6,060 nt of DNA, taken from contig JARGGE010000186.1 in NCBI GenBank assembly GCA_029210865.1, positions 1 through 6,060 on the forward strand. The letters are read 5' to 3'. Origin of the DNA: Trueperaceae bacterium (GTDB lineage Bacteria > Deinococcota > Deinococci > Deinococcales > Trueperaceae). A program made the position numbers and the translations under genes. The first letter of the stretch is position 1. Every line of letters starts with the position of its first letter. The notes under the pieces were generated by a model. It was not told the origin of the DNA. It saw nothing but the letters and a program-made list of their open reading frames with translations, and searched no databases. This document shows, piece by piece, positions 4,778-6,060 of the stretch.

Positions 4778-6060
4778 ATGAAGGACGTGCGTCGCGCCCT
4801 GGATCCCCCGCACCGACCAGACCCTGCCGACCCGCCCGCGCCCCTGCGCACGCTCGGTGGGCTCGCGTTGGGCGAAGCAGGTCGCGCCCAGGTGAAGGGG
4901 TTGCTGCTGCTCGCCTTCCTGGCGCTGGAGGGGCCCCAGCCGCGCCGCCGCTTGGCGCGGCTGTTCTGGCCGCGCGCCACCGACGGGCTCAACCGGCTCT
5001 CGGTCACGCTCTCGCGACTCCGCGTCCTCGCCCCGGGCAGCGTGACCGCCGATCGGCATCGGGTCGCGTCGCACCTGGACACCGACTTCGCCGCGCTCGC
5101 GCGTGCGCTGGACCAGGGCCGCACCGACGAGGCCCTCGCGCGGTACCGGGGGCCCTTCCTCGACGGCGTGGTCGTCCGCGGCATCGGCGAGGAGCTCGAG
5201 GAGTGGATCGCCACGACCCGGGACCGCGTCGCGGTGCGGTTGCAGCGGTCCTTGTGGCGCGACGTCCGGGCGGCGACCGAGGCAGGCACCCTCGAGCGCG
5301 CCGCCGCCGCAGCCGAACGCGTGCTGGACGTCGCGGGGACCGCGCTCCTCGAACCGGCCGAGCTGGAGGAGCTGCACCTGGTCTTGCTCGCGGGAGCGAG
5401 CGCGCGGGCCGAGGCGGTGGCGAACGACCTGGCCGCGCTGGGGCTCACGGCGACCACCTCGGCGGACGAAGCGCGCGAGCGCTTCGCCGGCGTCGCCGGC
5501 CGCCCGCGCGTCGCCACCAACCTGCAACCAGCGGCGACCCCCATCGTGGGGCGCGAGCGCGAGCGGATCGAGCTGACGCGGATGCTCGCGCGCCCCGATC
5601 ACCGCTTGGTGACGCTCGTCGGGCCGGGCGGCATGGGCAAGTCGCGCCTGGCGCTCCAGGTCGCCACCGACGAGCTCGACGGCGGCCGCTTCCGCGACGG
5701 CATCTTCTTCGTGCGCCTCGAAGCGGCGACCTCGGTCACCGACGTGCCCGAACACATCGCGGCGGACCTCGGCGTCGCCGTCGCGGGCGACGGCGACGCG
5801 CTGCAGGCGCTGACGACGGCGCTCCGGGCCCGGCGCGCGCTCGTGGTGCTCGACAACCTCGAGCACCTACCGGGCGCGGCCCCCGTCGTGGCGGAGCTGC
5901 TCGCGTCGTGCCCCCATCTGCAGGTGCTGGCGACCTCGCGCGACCGCCTCGACGTCGACGGCGAGTGGCGCGATCACCTGTGCTTCGCGATGACGGCGGA
6001 GGAGCCGCCGACGGGCGGGCTCGTCGGCCGGGTCGTGGCCGCGGGGTGGGCCGAGCAGGT
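4778..6060 (+). CDS. SARP/AfsR-type transcriptional regulator with BTAD and STAND (NB-ARC-like) ATPase domains (3' end beyond window)
   Basis: Open from ATG 4778 to the edge, 427 residues visible. After a Pro-rich start, residues about 22-95 form an OmpR-like winged helix of the SARP kind: LRTLGGLAL, LLLLAFLALEGPQPRR, LARLFWP and then LNRLSVTLSRLR. Residues about 100-235 are a helical BTAD domain, with ALARYRGPFLDG and EELEEWIATTRDR as its usual landmarks. IVGRERERIEL (from 256) opens the ATPase. Walker A is GPGGMGKS (282-289, K288) and Walker B is LVVLDN (355-360, D359). A sensor-like LATSRDRL (384-391) is followed by GEW, as in AfsR, NB-ARC and LuxR-LAL proteins. The full protein usually continues with TPR or other ligand-sensing repeats, not visible here. 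Expected role: ATP-dependent DNA-binding activator responding to an unknown signal. No Shine-Dalgarno is evident; the start is picked as the first ATG in frame ahead of the winged helix. It is divergent from the lipoprotein gene, whose control it may exert. Confidence 0.88.
   Translation, partial: MKDVRRALDPPHRPDPADPPAPLRTLGGLALGEAGRAQVKGLLLLAFLALEGPQPRRRLARLFWPRATDGLNRLSVTLSRLRVLAPGSVTADRHRVASHLDTDFAALARALDQGRTDEALARYRGPFLDGVVVRGIGEELEEWIATTRDRVAVRLQRSLWRDVRAATEAGTLERAAAAAERVLDVAGTALLEPAELEELHLVLLAGASARAEAVANDLAALGLTATTSADEARERFAGVAGRPRVATNLQPAATPIVGRERERIELTRMLARPDHRLVTLVGPGGMGKSRLALQVATDELDGGRFRDGIFFVRLEAATSVTDVPEHIAADLGVAVAGDGDALQALTTALRARRALVVLDNLEHLPGAAPVVAELLASCPHLQVLATSRDRLDVDGEWRDHLCFAMTAEEPPTGGLVGRVVAAGWAEQ

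Noticed and set aside
5103..5576. Plus-strand open frame of 157 codons inside the regulator.
   Set aside because: Arg/Pro/Ser-rich alternate frame of the BTAD region with no recognisable domain.
4748..5866. Minus-strand open frame of 372 codons antisense to the regulator.
   Set aside because: The plus frame carries winged-helix, BTAD, Walker A and Walker B motifs; the antisense product shows none.

Overview
This window comes from a high-G+C bacterial genome and holds two divergently arranged genes, both running off the window, with a 160-base spacer between them (4618-4777). Every codon from 4617 down to 1 on the minus strand is open (1539 residues, no stop). The plus strand is open from 4778 to the right edge (427 residues). 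The other long open frames are antisense or out-of-frame shadows of these two genes. The G+C bias, the secreted lipoprotein and a regulator with a LLLLAFLALEGP-type N-terminus recall Deinococcota, perhaps a Truepera relative. That is judged from memory; Myxococcota or Planctomycetota cannot be excluded.

Left gene (minus strand, 4617 to beyond 1): a giant exported lipoprotein. In order it has a signal peptide with lipobox LAGC (Cys27), four Ig-like/SbsA-like domains (residues about 36-462), and a calcium-binding array of the thrombospondin-type-3 / anthrax protective antigen (PA) kind (468-586). Next comes a region (593-870) that aligns by eye with the pore-forming domain of PA and other binary-toxin B components. 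This is followed by a pair of calcium loops flanked by two cysteines (877-918), a beta-rich segment (919-1018), a second long calcium-loop array (1019-1399) and a C-terminal domain of unknown type that is cut by the window edge. Seventeen DxDxDG-like motifs are visible.

Right gene (plus strand, 4778 to beyond 6060): a SARP/AfsR-type regulator. It has an OmpR-like winged helix, a BTAD domain and a STAND/NB-ARC-like ATPase with clear Walker A and B motifs. It is cut before any C-terminal repeat domain.

Spacer: it holds the lipoprotein ribosome binding site, a strong imperfect hairpin (4693-4725) and four heptamers at an exact 11-base period (4721-4760), the geometry of known SARP operators. 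The last heptamer overlaps a candidate extended -10 close to the regulator start. Inference: the regulator may control itself and/or the lipoprotein.

The main discovery candidate is the PA-like pore module inside a membrane-anchored, calcium-loop-rich lipoprotein that lacks the PA14 N-terminal domain, paired with a divergent SARP-STAND regulator.
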